This document shows, piece after piece, positions 26,594 through 36,150 of a DNA stretch of 64,000 nucleotides. The DNA is from Mycobacterium sp. 852014-52450_SCH5900713. GTDB lineage: Bacteria; Actinomycetota; Actinomycetes; Mycobacteriales; Mycobacteriaceae. The notes under the pieces were generated by a model. That model was not told the origin of the DNA and searched no databases. It worked only from the letters and a program-made list of their open reading frames with translations. The DNA lies in the NCBI RefSeq assembly GCF_001667075.1, contig NZ_LZIL01000033.1:40004-104003 (forward strand), in the 5' to 3' direction. Each line of letters begins with the position of its first letter. Positions within the stretch are counted from its first letter, which is position 1. The translations under genes and the position numbers were made by a program.

Positions 26594-27475
26594 ATGTCTG
26601 ACAACCCGGCCGGCGCTGTTCGTACGCGCTCCAATTTCGACGACGTACGGGCGCACTACGACCTGTCGAACGAATTCTTCGCGCTCTTCCAGGACCCGAC
26701 CCGCACCTACAGCTGCGCGTATTTCCCCCGCCAGGACATGACGCTGCAGGAGGCGCAGCTCGCCAAGCTCGACCTGACCCTGGACAAGCTCCGGCTCGAG
26801 CCGGGGATGACCCTGCTCGACGTGGGCTGCGGTTGGGGTTCGATGTTGAAACGCGCCGTCGAGCGCTACGACGTCAACGTCGTCGGGCTGACCCTGTCCA
26901 AAAACCAGCACTCCTATTGCCAACAGGTGCTCGACGGGATCGACACCGGCCGGTCACGGCGGGCGCTGCTGTGCGACTGGGCCGAGTTCAGCGAACCGGT
27001 GGACCGCATCGTCACCATCGAGGCGTTGGAGCACTTCGGCTTTCACCGCTACGACGACTTCTTCAAATTCGCCTATACCGCCCTGCCCCGCAACGGTGTG
27101 ATGCTGCTGCACTCGATCTCGGCATTGCACGGAAGGCAGGCCATCGAGCGCGGCCTGCCCCTGACGATGGGGGTGGCAAGGTTCATCAAGTTCATCTTGA
27201 CCGAAATATTTCCGGGCGGCCGGCTGCCGATGATCGAGACCATCGAGGAGCACTCGACGAAGATCGGCTTCCGGGTGACCAACGTCCAGTCGCTGCGGAC
27301 CGACTTCGCCAGGACCCTCGACCTGTGGGCCGGCGCCCTGCAGGCGCGCCGAGCCGAGGCCATCGACATCCAGTCCGAGGAGGTCTACGAGCGCTACATG
27401 AAGTACCTGACCGGCTGCGCCGGGGCCTTCCGCACGGGATACATCGACTGCAACCAATTCACGCTGGAAAAGTAG
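26594..27475 (+). CDS. mmaA3: Mycolic acid methyltransferase, MmaA3-like
   Basis: 293 residues from ATG 26594, with GGGAGGA upstream. The start MSDNPAG, the core LDVGCGWGS and the end [10 protein letters not shown] resemble M. tuberculosis MmaA3, the O-methyltransferase that converts hydroxymycolate to methoxymycolate. The cysteine of YSCAYF, the Glu of EALEHFG and the SKNQH segment are present, so the protein looks intact. It lies directly between mmaA1 and mmaA4, where M. tuberculosis would also have mmaA2. Assignment to MmaA3 rather than another paralogue is by remembered similarity; lipid analysis would decide. Confidence 0.75.
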   Translation: MSDNPAGAVRTRSNFDDVRAHYDLSNEFFALFQDPTRTYSCAYFPRQDMTLQEAQLAKLDLTLDKLRLEPGMTLLDVGCGWGSMLKRAVERYDVNVVGLTLSKNQHSYCQQVLDGIDTGRSRRALLCDWAEFSEPVDRIVTIEALEHFGFHRYDDFFKFAYTALPRNGVMLLHSISALHGRQAIERGLPLTMGVARFIKFILTEIFPGGRLPMIETIEEHSTKIGFRVTNVQSLRTDFARTLDLWAGALQARRAEAIDIQSEEVYERYMKYLTGCAGAFRTGYIDCNQFTLEK

Positions 27476-27558
27476 AGTTGGGTATCGTTGCACGTCACAC
27501 CCCGAGGCAAAGCCGTGGGAAATACGCAGTGAACTTCATCCAGGAGAACCAGACGAAA

Positions 27559-28455
27559 ATGGCTGATCAACCGGCTAGCCCCACGAAGATACGGACGGCT
27601 CCCGAAGACATTCAGGCGCACTACGACGTCTCCGACGACTTCTTCGCCCTGTTCCAGGACCCCACCCGGACCTACAGCTGCGCCTACTTCGAGCGTGACG
27701 ACATGACGCTGGAAGAGGCCCAGTACGCCAAAATCGACCTGAACCTGGACCAGCTGGACCTCAAGCCGGGGATGACCCTGCTGGACATCGGCTGCGGCTG
27801 GGGCACCACCATGAAGCGCGCGGTCGAGCGGTTCGACGTCAACGTCATCGGCCTGACCCTGTCCAAGAACCAGCATGCCCGCTGTGAGCAGGTGTTGGCC
27901 TCCATCGACACCAACCGGTCGCGTGAGGTGCGGTTGCAGAACTGGGAGGACTTCAACGAGCCCGTCGACCGCATCGTGTCGATCGAGGCTTTCGAGCACT
28001 TCGGGCACGAGAACTACGACGACTTCTTCAAGCGGACCTTCGACATCATGCCCGACGACGGCCGGATGACCGTGCAGAGCAGCGTCAGCTATCACCCGTA
28101 CGACCTGGCCGCCCGCGGCAAGAAGCTGACATTCGAGACGGCCCGGTTCATCAAGTTCATCCTCACCGAGATCTTCCCGGGTGGCCGGCTGCCCTCCACC
28201 CAGATGATGGTCGACCATGGCGAGAAGGCGGGATTCGTTGTACCCGAGCCGCTTTCACTGCGACCGCACTACGTCAAGACGCTGCACATCTGGGGCGACA
28301 CACTGGAGTCCAACAAGCAGAAGGCCATCGAGGTCACGTCCGAAGAGGTCTACAACCGCTACATCAAGTACCTGCGCGGCTGCGAGCACTACTTCACCGA
28401 CGAGGCGCTCGACGTCAGCCTGGTGACGTACCTGAAGCCCGGAGCCGTCAGCTGA
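27559..28455 (+). CDS. mmaA4: Hydroxymycolate synthase MmaA4 (Hma)
   Basis: SAM-dependent enzyme that introduces the distal hydroxyl and methyl branch, the common precursor of keto- and methoxymycolates. 298 residues. ASPTKIRT near the N-terminus, YSCAYF (C41), [28 protein letters not shown] and the C-terminal [19 protein letters not shown] are hallmark MmaA4 sequences. Start: ATG 27559; an in-frame GTG at 27529 would add 10 residues. M. tuberculosis MmaA4 mutants lack oxygenated mycolates. Last gene of this cluster. Confidence 0.93.
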   Translation: MADQPASPTKIRTAPEDIQAHYDVSDDFFALFQDPTRTYSCAYFERDDMTLEEAQYAKIDLNLDQLDLKPGMTLLDIGCGWGTTMKRAVERFDVNVIGLTLSKNQHARCEQVLASIDTNRSREVRLQNWEDFNEPVDRIVSIEAFEHFGHENYDDFFKRTFDIMPDDGRMTVQSSVSYHPYDLAARGKKLTFETARFIKFILTEIFPGGRLPSTQMMVDHGEKAGFVVPEPLSLRPHYVKTLHIWGDTLESNKQKAIEVTSEEVYNRYIKYLRGCEHYFTDEALDVSLVTYLKPGAVS

Positions 28456-28467
28456 TTTCTCCGCCGC

Positions 28468-28496
28468 TGTCGGATTAGGGCTGCGTCGTTCGTCGG
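28468..28496 (+). promoter_or_regulatory. Candidate ECF42 sigma promoter
   Basis: TGTCGG at 28468-28473, a 17-base spacer and CGTCGG at 28491-28496 lie about 55 bases before the YCII gene. The published ECF42 consensus, as I recall it, has TGTCGA at -35 and a CGA/TC-type -10. The match suggests that the downstream sigma factor autoregulates its own cassette. Confidence 0.55.
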
Positions 28497-28549
28497 ATAG
28501 GTAGAGAGTGGAGCACGGGGCTTCGCTCGCTATCTGGAGGTGACGAGAC

Positions 28550-29245
28550 ATGCAGTACTTCGCCTTATTGATCAGCAGGGAACAGGACCGCGCGCCCGAA
28601 GGCCCGGACGCGATGGCCGCCTGGGGAGAATTTCACGCCAAGGCCGGCGCGGCGATCAAATCCGGGGATGCCCTGGCGCCCGCCGCCGCGGCGGCGGTCA
28701 TCACCGGCGGCCCGGATGCGCCGGTGGTCACCGACGGCCCCTTCGCCGAATCCGCCGAAGTGGCCTGCGGCTTCTACCTGTTCGAAGCCGAAAACCTCGA
28801 CGAGGCACTGGCGTTGGCGCGTGACGTCCCGCTCGCCACGTTCGGCGCGGTGGAGGTCTGGCCCGCGGTGCACTCGGTCGAGCTGTCCCGCGAGCTCAGC
28901 GGCAACGACTGGCTCGCGCTGCTGCTGGAGCCGGCCGAATCCGCGCACACGCCGGGCACACCGGAGTGGGAAGCGGTGGCGGCAAAGCACGCCGATCTCC
29001 ACGCGGCCGCAGGCGATCACATCATCGGCGGCGCCGCGCTGCACGATCGCTCCACGGCAACGACCGTGCGGGTGCGCGACGGCGAGGTCCTGATCACCGA
29101 CGGGCCCTACGTGGAAGGCGCCGAAATCGCCACCGGGATCTATTTGTTGAATGCCGCGGACCGCGACGAGGCCGTCAAGCTGGCCTCGATGATCCCCGCC
29201 TCGACGGTGCAGGTGCGGCAGCTGGCCGGGCTCTCGGGGCTCTGA
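28550..29245 (+). CDS. Tandem YCII/DGPF-domain protein
   Basis: 231-residue cytosolic protein made of two YCII-like (DGPF) domains. The first (residues about 1-110) contains VVTDGPFAESAE, the second (about 120-230) ITDGPYVEGAE: the same hairpin motif about 110-120 residues apart, showing an internal duplication. GGAGG is 9 bases before ATG. It is encoded 9 bp upstream of an ECF42-type sigma factor; this pairing of DGPF proteins with ECF42 factors is the hallmark of that group. Catalytic activity unknown; the fold is ferredoxin-like. Confidence 0.88.
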   Translation: MQYFALLISREQDRAPEGPDAMAAWGEFHAKAGAAIKSGDALAPAAAAAVITGGPDAPVVTDGPFAESAEVACGFYLFEAENLDEALALARDVPLATFGAVEVWPAVHSVELSRELSGNDWLALLLEPAESAHTPGTPEWEAVAAKHADLHAAAGDHIIGGAALHDRSTATTVRVRDGEVLITDGPYVEGAEIATGIYLLNAADRDEAVKLASMIPASTVQVRQLAGLSGL

Positions 29246-29254
29246 GCGTCGCCG

Positions 29255-30475
29255 GTGTCCGACCTGGACGGCGTCTTCCGGCGGGAATGGGGACCCGCGG
29301 TCGCCGCGCTCGCGCGGTGGTCCGGCGACCTCACCGTGGCGGAGGACGCCGTCCAGGAAGCCTGCGCCGAGGCGCTTCGCACCTGGGACCGCGATGACCT
29401 GCCGGACAATCCCGGCGGATGGCTGGTGACCGTCGCCCGCAACCGGGCGCGCGACCGCCTGCGCCGCGAATCCGTCCGTCCCGGAAAGGAATTGGCGGCC
29501 GTGATCGACGAAATACGGGCGCGCACCGATCACACCGACCCGTCTCCCGTTCGTGACGACGAGTTGCGGATGATGTTCACCTGCGCGCACCCCGCCCTGG
29601 ACCGCCAATCCCAACTGGCGCTCACCCTGCGGCTGGTATCCGGGCTGACCGTCCCCGAGATCGCCCGCGCGCTGCTGCAGACCGACGTGGCGATCGGGCA
29701 GCGAATCACGCGCGCCAAGAACAAGATTCGGCATGCCAACATCCCGTTGCGGGTGCCGCCCGCCGAGCTGCTGCCCGAACGCACCCCGCACGTGCTCGGC
29801 TGCGTCTACTCGGTGTTCACCGAGGGCTATTGGTCCACCGCGGGCCCCTCGGCGATCCGCGACGAGCTGTGCGACGAGGGGATCAGGCTGGCCGGCGAGC
29901 TGTGCGCGCTGATGCCGCAGGAGCCCGAGGCCCAGGCGCTGGCGGCCCTGATGCTGCTGCACGATTCGCGACGCGCCACCCGGGTCGACGACGCCGGGAT
30001 GCTGGTGCCGCTCGAGGAGCAGGACCGTCGCCGGTGGGACCGCGGCCGAATCGCCCGGGGGCTGGACCGGCTACGCCGGGCTGAAGGTTCGACGGGCCCC
30101 TACCTGCCACAGGCGGTGATCGCCGCGCTGCACGCGACGGCGCCGTCCTGGGACCGGACCGACTGGGCCACCATCTGCGCGGCCTACGACCGGCTGCTGA
30201 CGCTGACCGACTCACCGGTCGTGCGCGCCAACCGCGCCCTGGCGGTCGGCTTCCGCGACGGACCCGACGCCGGCCTCGCGGCCCTGGACGAGGTGGCCCA
30301 CGACCCCCGGCTCGGCCGCTCCAATCTGGTCGCGACGGTGCGCGCCGACCTGCTCAGGCGTGCGGGCAGACCGGGCGATGCCGTCACCTGGTACCGAGAA
30401 GCGTTGCGAGTCAACGGTTCCGAGCCGGGCCGCGAGTTCCTGCGCCGCCGCATCGCGGAGTGCGGCGGGCAGTAG
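29255..30475 (+). CDS. ECF sigma factor, ECF42 group, with C-terminal extension
   Basis: 406 residues. Sigma-2 spans about 1-75 (EDAVQEACAEALRTW ... NPGGWLVTVARNRARDRLR) and sigma-4 about 110-175 (LTLRLVSGLTVPEIARALL, then ITRAKNKIR). A long C-terminal helical, TPR-like extension of about 220 residues follows, with EGYWSTAGPSAIRDELCDEG typical of DUF6596. No anti-sigma gene is adjacent, which fits ECF42, where the extension itself is thought to be regulatory. Start GTG at 29255 without a clear ribosome site, probably coupled to the YCII gene. The stop is 3 bases from convergent rplA. Confidence 0.9.
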   Translation: MSDLDGVFRREWGPAVAALARWSGDLTVAEDAVQEACAEALRTWDRDDLPDNPGGWLVTVARNRARDRLRRESVRPGKELAAVIDEIRARTDHTDPSPVRDDELRMMFTCAHPALDRQSQLALTLRLVSGLTVPEIARALLQTDVAIGQRITRAKNKIRHANIPLRVPPAELLPERTPHVLGCVYSVFTEGYWSTAGPSAIRDELCDEGIRLAGELCALMPQEPEAQALAALMLLHDSRRATRVDDAGMLVPLEEQDRRRWDRGRIARGLDRLRRAEGSTGPYLPQAVIAALHATAPSWDRTDWATICAAYDRLLTLTDSPVVRANRALAVGFRDGPDAGLAALDEVAHDPRLGRSNLVATVRADLLRRAGRPGDAVTWYREALRVNGSEPGREFLRRRIAECGGQ

Positions 30476-30478
30476 GGC

Positions 30479-31186
30479 TCAGGCCTCCGCGAAGTTGCGG
30501 GTGACGGCCGGGTCCACCGGGATGCCCGGGCCCGTGGTCGTCGACACGGTGATCTTCTTCAGGTAACGGCCCTTCGAGGCGGACGGCTTGAGCCGCAACA
30601 CCTCGTCGAGCGCGGCGCCGTAGTTCTCGGCGAGGGCCTTCTCGTCGAAGGACGCCTTGCCGATGACGAAGTGCAGGTTGGCCTGCTTGTCGATGCGGAA
30701 GTTGATCTTGCCGCCCTTGATGTCGGCGACGGCCTTGGCGACATCGGGGGTCACGGTGCCCGTCTTGGGGTTCGGCATCAGGCCGCGCGGGCCCAGCACG
30801 CGAGCGATGCGACCGACCTTGGCCATCTGGTCGGGGGTCGCGATGGCGGCGTCGAAGTCCAGGAAGCCGCCCTGGATCTTCTCGATCAGGTCGTCACTGC
30901 CGACGATGTCGGCGCCGGCGGCCTGCGCCTGTTCGGCTTTGTCGCCGACCGCGAACACCGCGACGCGGGCGGTCTTACCGGTGCCGTGCGGCAGGTTGAC
31001 CGTGCCGCGGACCATCTGGTCCGCCTTGCGGGGGTCGACGCCGAGCCGGATCGCCACCTCGACCGTCGCGTCCTGCTTGGCCGACGCGGTCTCCTTGGCG
31101 AGCTTGGCCGCCTCGAGCGGGCTGTACAGGCTGTTGCGGTCCACCTTCTCGGCGGCGGCGCGGTATGCCTTGCTGTTCTTGCTCAT
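30479..31186 (-). CDS. rplA: 50S ribosomal protein L1
   Basis: 235-residue L1, which forms the mobile stalk at the E-site. [66 protein letters not shown] and [14 protein letters not shown] are all conserved. Start ATG 31186 rather than an ATG four codons upstream, matching the M. tuberculosis length. Last gene of the secE-nusG-rplK-rplA run; it converges with the ECF sigma gene with only 3 bases between stops. Confidence 0.98.
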   Translation of the reverse strand: MSKNSKAYRAAAEKVDRNSLYSPLEAAKLAKETASAKQDATVEVAIRLGVDPRKADQMVRGTVNLPHGTGKTARVAVFAVGDKAEQAQAAGADIVGSDDLIEKIQGGFLDFDAAIATPDQMAKVGRIARVLGPRGLMPNPKTGTVTPDVAKAVADIKGGKINFRIDKQANLHFVIGKASFDEKALAENYGAALDEVLRLKPSASKGRYLKKITVSTTTGPGIPVDPAVTRNFAEA

Positions 31187-31260
31187 TGATTCATCCAATC
31201 GGGTGTTGGGTCGTGGTTAGCGGGCCGAAGCTGGCCCTCCCACGGTGTCGGTGTTGAAAA

Positions 31261-31689
31261 CTATTCGACGGTGATCCCCATCGACCGGGCGGTGCCGGCG
31301 ATGATCTTGGCGGCGGCGTCGATGTCGTTGGCGTTGAGATCGGTCTTCTTGGTCTCGGCGATCTCACGAACCTGGTCCCAGGTGACCTTGGCGACCTTGG
31401 TCTTGTGCGGCTCGGCCGAGCCCTTGCCCACGCCGGCGGCCTTGAGCAGCAGCTTGGCGGCGGGCGGCGTCTTGAGGGCGAAGGTGAAGCTGCGGTCCTC
31501 GTAGACCGTGATCTCCACCGGGATGACCTGGCCGCGCTGGTTCTCCGTGGCCGCGTTGTAGGCCTTGCAGAACTCCATGATGTTGACGCCATGCTGGCCG
31601 AGCGCGGGTCCGACCGGCGGCGCAGGGTTGGCCTGCCCCGCCACGATCTGCAGCTTGATCAGCCCAACGACTTTCTTCTTCGGGGCCAT
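31261..31689 (-). CDS. rplK: 50S ribosomal protein L11
   Basis: 142 residues, the M. tuberculosis length. It binds the GTPase-associated centre of 23S rRNA and is the thiostrepton site. [35 protein letters not shown] and the C-terminal RNA-binding domain with [14 protein letters not shown] are conserved. ATG at 31689; upstream in-frame sequence belongs to nusG and is not coding for this protein. It lies 44 bp after nusG and 74 bp before rplA. Confidence 0.98.
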   Translation of the reverse strand: MAPKKKVVGLIKLQIVAGQANPAPPVGPALGQHGVNIMEFCKAYNAATENQRGQVIPVEITVYEDRSFTFALKTPPAAKLLLKAAGVGKGSAEPHKTKVAKVTWDQVREIAETKKTDLNANDIDAAAKIIAGTARSMGITVE

Positions 31690-31733
31690 GAGATGTTGGT
31701 GTTCCTTCCTGGGGGTGGGCGCAACGGCCCGAG

Positions 31734-32531
<798 letters not shown>

Positions 32532-32543
32532 CTATCTTCTCGC

Positions 32544-32999
32544 TCAGCCGAACACCAGCAGCACAAGCTTGGTGAGGCCGAAGTCCGCGAGGCCGACCAG
32601 CGCCACCATGAAAGCCAGGAACGCCAGCACCACCGATGTGTAGGTGAGCATCTGCTTGCGGTTGGGCCAGATAACCTTCCGCATCTCTGCAACCACCTGC
32701 TTGAGGTAGTTGAAGACGAACACGAACGGGTTGGCCGAACGGTCCCCTGGCTTCTTCGGCTTCTTGGCCTTCTTGGCTTTGGCGCCCTTGGTGGCCTTGT
32801 CCTCTTTGGCAACCTCGGCCTCGTCCGCCGACTCTACGTCGACGTCCTCGCCGGCGTCGGCCGCCCGCTGCCGAGATCGTTTGCCGGTGGGGCGCTGCGG
32901 CCGCGTCACCACAGCGGTCCGACCGCCGTTTGCGCGGTCGTCCTCCCTGTCAGCGCCGTCGCTTGTGGCGTCGTTGGCAGCGTCGCCTTCGTCGCTCAC
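32544..32999 (-). CDS. secE: Preprotein translocase subunit SecE
   Basis: 151 residues from GTG 32999, which has AAGGAG 7 bases upstream. A long polar N-terminal part ends in a Lys-rich stretch ([19 protein letters not shown]). The conserved SecE region follows ([20 protein letters not shown]), then one membrane helix ([20 protein letters not shown]) at the C-terminus. It clamps the SecY channel. It lies between tRNA-Trp and nusG; the 5' region holds overlapping inverted repeats. Confidence 0.95.
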   Translation of the reverse strand: MSDEGDAANDATSDGADREDDRANGGRTAVVTRPQRPTGKRSRQRAADAGEDVDVESADEAEVAKEDKATKGAKAKKAKKPKKPGDRSANPFVFVFNYLKQVVAEMRKVIWPNRKQMLTYTSVVLAFLAFMVALVGLADFGLTKLVLLVFG

Positions 33000-33146
33000 C
33001 GCATGCTCCTTAAGTTTGCTAGTATCCCGCGGGCCGTCCCGTGGTGGACGGCCACTATTCCAGTGTCCACCATGGCACGCCTTTTCTATTGTCCGGCTCC
33101 TCCTCGGGCCGTTCCGGCCCGCATCGTCCCCGGACGTCGCGTTCAG

Positions 33147-33219
<73 letters not shown>

Positions 33220-33364
33220 TCGCGGTTGGCAGGCCAACCTGCGCTTACCTACCGGGGCTTACATGACACGCGCGCCTTCCGATTGCTCGACTTCACGGAA
33301 AGCGCGCTGATGCTGGGAAAACCCCGAGGTCCGAGTGTACATCGACGCGCGAGTCAGATACTAA

Positions 33365-33865
33365 TTACGCCGTTCTGACGACCTGCCCGGACTCCGGGTC
33401 CCAGCGCAGGTTGTCCGACTGGTCGGCGTGCTGGCTCATCAGCGTGGTGTAGGCCTCCAAGACCAACTCACCATCCTCATTGATGCAGATGTTCTTGGTG
33501 ACCACGATGTCGGCGCCGAACCGCTCGACCACCGACATGACGTCCATCCGGGCCCACAGCTTGTCGCCGGCCTTGATCGGCTTGGCAAACACGAACCGCT
33601 GATCGACCTGCACGATCACCAGAGTTTCCATGCCGATGTCGACGTGCCGGAAGAAATCCAGCTGGACCAGCTTGGCGAAGATGGTCGCGAAGGTCAGCGG
33701 CGCGAGGATCGCGTCGTGGCCGAGTGCGGCGGCCGCGTCCTCCCTGTAGTGGGCGGGGTGGCGGTCCTTGACGGCCAAGGCGAACTGGCGGAGCTGTTCA
33801 CGGCCCACGACGAAGTAGTCCGGATACCGCCAGATCATTCCGCGGATATCGGTTTTTAACGCCAT
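33365..33865 (-). CDS. hadC: (3R)-hydroxyacyl-ACP dehydratase subunit HadC
   Basis: 166 residues, a hot-dog-fold subunit of the HadBC dehydratase of FAS-II, which removes water during late meromycolate elongation. The N-terminus contains DIRGMIWRYPDYFVVGREQLRQFALAV and the block ILAPLTFATIFAKL, closely parallel to HadA. The catalytic Asp/His motif of HadB is absent, so it is the non-catalytic, substrate-binding partner. It is 13 bp downstream of hadB. The order hadA-hadB-hadC matches Rv0635-Rv0637. Confidence 0.96.
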   Translation of the reverse strand: MALKTDIRGMIWRYPDYFVVGREQLRQFALAVKDRHPAHYREDAAAALGHDAILAPLTFATIFAKLVQLDFFRHVDIGMETLVIVQVDQRFVFAKPIKAGDKLWARMDVMSVVERFGADIVVTKNICINEDGELVLEAYTTLMSQHADQSDNLRWDPESGQVVRTA

Positions 33866-33878
33866 TAACAGGCCCGGC

Positions 33879-34307
33879 CTACGCGAGGGTCGCGGACGCG
33901 ATGGCCCTACCGAAGATCTTCTTGCCGCCGGTGGTGGCCGTCAGCGCGATGGTCACGGACTTGGTCTCCGGGTCGACCGACTTCACCCGGCCGTTGAAGA
34001 CCAGCTCGGCGCCCTTGCCGTCGTTGGGCACCGGCACCACCGCGGTGAACCGCACGTTGTACTCGGTGACCGCCCCGGGGTCACCGATCCACGCGGTGAC
34101 ATAGCCGCCACCGATGCCCATGGTCAGCATGCCGTGCGCGATCGCGGTGTCCAGCCCGACGACCTTGGCCATCTCGTCGTCCCAGTGGATCGGGTTCAGG
34201 TCGCCCGAGACGCCCGCGTAGTTCACCAGATCCTGGCGGGTCAGCGGGTAGGTCCGCTCGGGGAGCTGGTCACCCACCTTCACCGAGCTGAACTCACGCA
34301 GTGGCAT
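33879..34307 (-). CDS. hadB: (3R)-hydroxyacyl-ACP dehydratase subunit HadB
   Basis: 142 residues, identical in length to M. tuberculosis HadB. This is the catalytic subunit shared by the HadAB and HadBC dehydratases of mycolate synthesis and part of the target complex of thiacetazone and isoxyl. The hydratase motif GDLNPIHWDD contains the catalytic Asp and His, and AIAHGMLTMGIGGGYV forms the hot-dog helix. ATG 34307 lies inside the end of hadA, a 14-bp overlap implying translational coupling. Confidence 0.97.
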   Translation of the reverse strand: MPLREFSSVKVGDQLPERTYPLTRQDLVNYAGVSGDLNPIHWDDEMAKVVGLDTAIAHGMLTMGIGGGYVTAWIGDPGAVTEYNVRFTAVVPVPNDGKGAELVFNGRVKSVDPETKSVTIALTATTGGKKIFGRAIASATLA

Positions 34308-34773
34308 CAGAAAATCCCTCTTCTCCATCGTCACCCGCACGACCCGCCAGGGTCGTGTAGGTCTCCTGCACGACATCACCGGCGTCATTGGTGATGATGT
34401 TCTTGGTCACGATGATCTGGGTGCCGTGCGACACCCGCATCGAATCCACGTAGACGTCGCAGTACAGCTTGTCACCCGCCACGATCGGCGCGTTGAACTT
34501 CAGCACCTGGTCGACCTGAACGATCTGCGCGTCCTGCACGGCGATGTTCGCATACTTGAAGAACGCCGTCTGCGCCTTGTAGCCGAACACGCAGATGAAC
34601 GTCAGCGGGGCCAGCAGCCCGTCATACCCGAGCTCGGCCGCCGCCTTCTCCTCGAGGAATGCGGCGTCGTCGTTCTGCACGGCGACGGCGTGCTCGCGGA
34701 TCTTCTCCCGCTCCACGACATAATGGTCGGGATAGCGGAAGTGCATACCGACGATATCTTCGGTTAACGGCAC
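34294..34773 (-). CDS. hadA: (3R)-hydroxyacyl-ACP dehydratase subunit HadA
   Basis: 159 residues from GTG 34773. Structural partner of HadB in the HadAB dehydratase of FAS-II. DIVGMHFRYPDHYVVEREKIREHAVAV and LLAPLTFICVFGYKAQ are the conserved parts. The Cys in DKLYCDVYVD corresponds to the Cys61-type region discussed for thiacetazone, though I cannot number it against M. tuberculosis here. It overlaps hadB by 14 bp, with rpmG 49 bp upstream. Confidence 0.96.
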   Translation of the reverse strand: MPLTEDIVGMHFRYPDHYVVEREKIREHAVAVQNDDAAFLEEKAAAELGYDGLLAPLTFICVFGYKAQTAFFKYANIAVQDAQIVQVDQVLKFNAPIVAGDKLYCDVYVDSMRVSHGTQIIVTKNIITNDAGDVVQETYTTLAGRAGDDGEEGFSDATA

Positions 34774-34822
34774 GGCTCTAAAATCTACCTAGTCGGTCTC
34801 AATAATCACTCGCGGGTCGCCG

Positions 34823-34990
34823 CTAGCGCGTCTCTCGATGCGCCTGGTGCTTGCCGCAGTTCGGGCAGAACTTCTTCAGCTCCATCCGGTCCGGGTCGTT
34901 CCGGCGGTTCTTCTTGGTGATGTAGTTGCGGTGCTTGCACACCTCGCATGCCAAAGTGATCTTCGGCCGCACGTCGGTACTGGAAGCCAT
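34823..34990 (-). CDS. rpmG: 50S ribosomal protein L33
   Basis: 55-residue protein: [18 protein letters not shown], then [18 protein letters not shown] and a C-terminal [14 protein letters not shown]. It is a four-cysteine, zinc-binding (C+) L33: CEVC near residue 15 and CPNC near residue 43. Start ATG 34990 after GAGAGAA. It sits between tRNA-Met and hadA in the order known from M. tuberculosis (rpmG2-hadABC). Unrelated readings of this stretch in other frames are not genes. Confidence 0.97.
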   Translation of the reverse strand: MASSTDVRPKITLACEVCKHRNYITKKNRRNDPDRMELKKFCPNCGKHQAHRETR

Positions 34991-35033
34991 GACGGTTCTC
35001 TCTCAAATCTCTCAAAAGTGCATTGTTGTGTTG

Positions 35034-35107
<74 letters not shown>

Positions 35108-35159
35108 TCTGGCCACCCCATTCGGGGTTGAAGCCGCCACGCCTGCTCGGCGTCCGCCG

Positions 35160-35232
35160 AGCCCCCTAACGGAATCGAACCGTTGACCTTTTCCTTACCA
35201 TGGAAACGCTCTACCGACTGAGCTAAGGGGGC
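35160..35232 (-). tRNA. tRNA-Thr (GGT)
   Basis: Minus strand. Acceptor GCCCCCT with AGGGGGC, D-arm GCTCAGTCGGTAGAGC, anticodon loop ATGGTAA with GGT between TTTCC and GGAAA, T-arm AACGGTTCGATTCCGTT, discriminator T. 73 bases. First in the tRNA-Thr/tRNA-Met/rpmG/hadABC series. Confidence 0.97.
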
Positions 35233-35268
35233 CGTTCACCCGAATCGGCAGTGCCGTGGGCCTAAAAG

Positions 35269-35298
35269 AGGGTACAACCTGGCGCGCAACCGGACCAA
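35269..35298 (-). promoter_or_regulatory. Candidate promoter of tRNA-Thr/tRNA-Met transcript
   Basis: On the minus strand TTGGTC (35298-35293), an 18-bp spacer and TACCCT (35274-35269) place a transcript start near 35262, 30 bases before tRNA-Thr. It has a SigA-like -10 and a weak -35. Confidence 0.4.
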
Positions 35299-35367
35299 AC
35301 CACGGGCTTTGGGCCCGGCGGTCGCCTGCGCTGCGGACCCTTCGCGGGCACGCCCTAGTCTGGTCAC

Positions 35368-36081
35368 GTGTCAACGGACCGGCTGTACTTTCGTCAACTG
35401 CTCTCGGGGCGCGATTTCGCCGCCGGCGACATGTTCGCGACCCAGATGCGCAACTTCGCCTACCTGATCGGCGACCGTGAAACGGGCGATTGCGTGGTGG
35501 TCGACCCCGCCTACGCGGCCGGCGAACTGCTCGACACGCTCGAGGCCGACGGCATGCACCTGTCGGGGGTGCTGGTGACCCATCATCATCCCGACCACGT
35601 GGGCGGATCGATGATGGGCTTCACCCTGCAGGGCCTGGCCGAGCTGCTGGAACGGAAAGCCGTGCCGGTGCATGTCAATACCCATGAAGCACAATGGGTT
35701 TCGCGAGTTACCGGGATCGGCGTGGGTGATCTCACCGCCCACGAGAATCACGACAAGGTCAGCATCGGCGACATTGAGATCGAGTTGCTGCACACGCCCG
35801 GCCACACCCCCGGCAGCCAGTGCTTCCTGCTCGATGGTCGCCTCGTGGCGGGTGACACGTTGTTCCTGGAGGGCTGCGGCCGGACCGACTTTCCCGGCGG
35901 CGACTCCGACGAGATGTACCGCAGCCTGCAGCAACTCGCGACCCTGCCCGGCGACCCGACGGTTTTTCCCGGGCATTGGTATTCGGCGGAACCGAGCGCA
36001 TCGTTGTCGGAAGTCAAACGGTCCAATTACGTGTATCGCGCCGCGGACCTGGCGCAGTGGCGAATGCTGATGGGCGGCTGA
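35368..36081 (+). CDS. Metallo-beta-lactamase-fold hydrolase, glyoxalase II type
   Basis: 237-residue zinc hydrolase (Rv0634c type). THHHPDH at 71-77 is the binuclear metal motif, followed by LLHTPGHTPGSQCF, the bridging Asp in LVAGDTLF and the late His in VFPGHWYSAE. The set is complete, so the enzyme is probably active. Annotated relatives are glyoxalase II or other thioester hydrolases; the true substrate may be a mycothiol adduct, since mycobacteria lack glutathione. Start GTG 35368; divergent from the tRNA-Thr transcript. Confidence 0.9.
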   Translation: MSTDRLYFRQLLSGRDFAAGDMFATQMRNFAYLIGDRETGDCVVVDPAYAAGELLDTLEADGMHLSGVLVTHHHPDHVGGSMMGFTLQGLAELLERKAVPVHVNTHEAQWVSRVTGIGVGDLTAHENHDKVSIGDIEIELLHTPGHTPGSQCFLLDGRLVAGDTLFLEGCGRTDFPGGDSDEMYRSLQQLATLPGDPTVFPGHWYSAEPSASLSEVKRSNYVYRAADLAQWRMLMGG

Positions 36082-36150
36082 GGCGGGCGGCGATCGCTCG
36101 ATCGGGACGGGCCGGCAACCGGCCTGTGATATAAGCGGAGGGTGGCTTCC

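Noticed and set aside
26833..28455. 540-residue frame seeming to fuse two methyltransferases
   Set aside because: The first half is out of frame with the real mmaA3-like gene; only the part from 27559 is mmaA4.
36100..36130. GGCCGG-CAA-CCGGCC hairpin after the metallo-hydrolase
   Set aside because: Six-bp GC stem without a T-tract; too short to call a terminator in this base composition.
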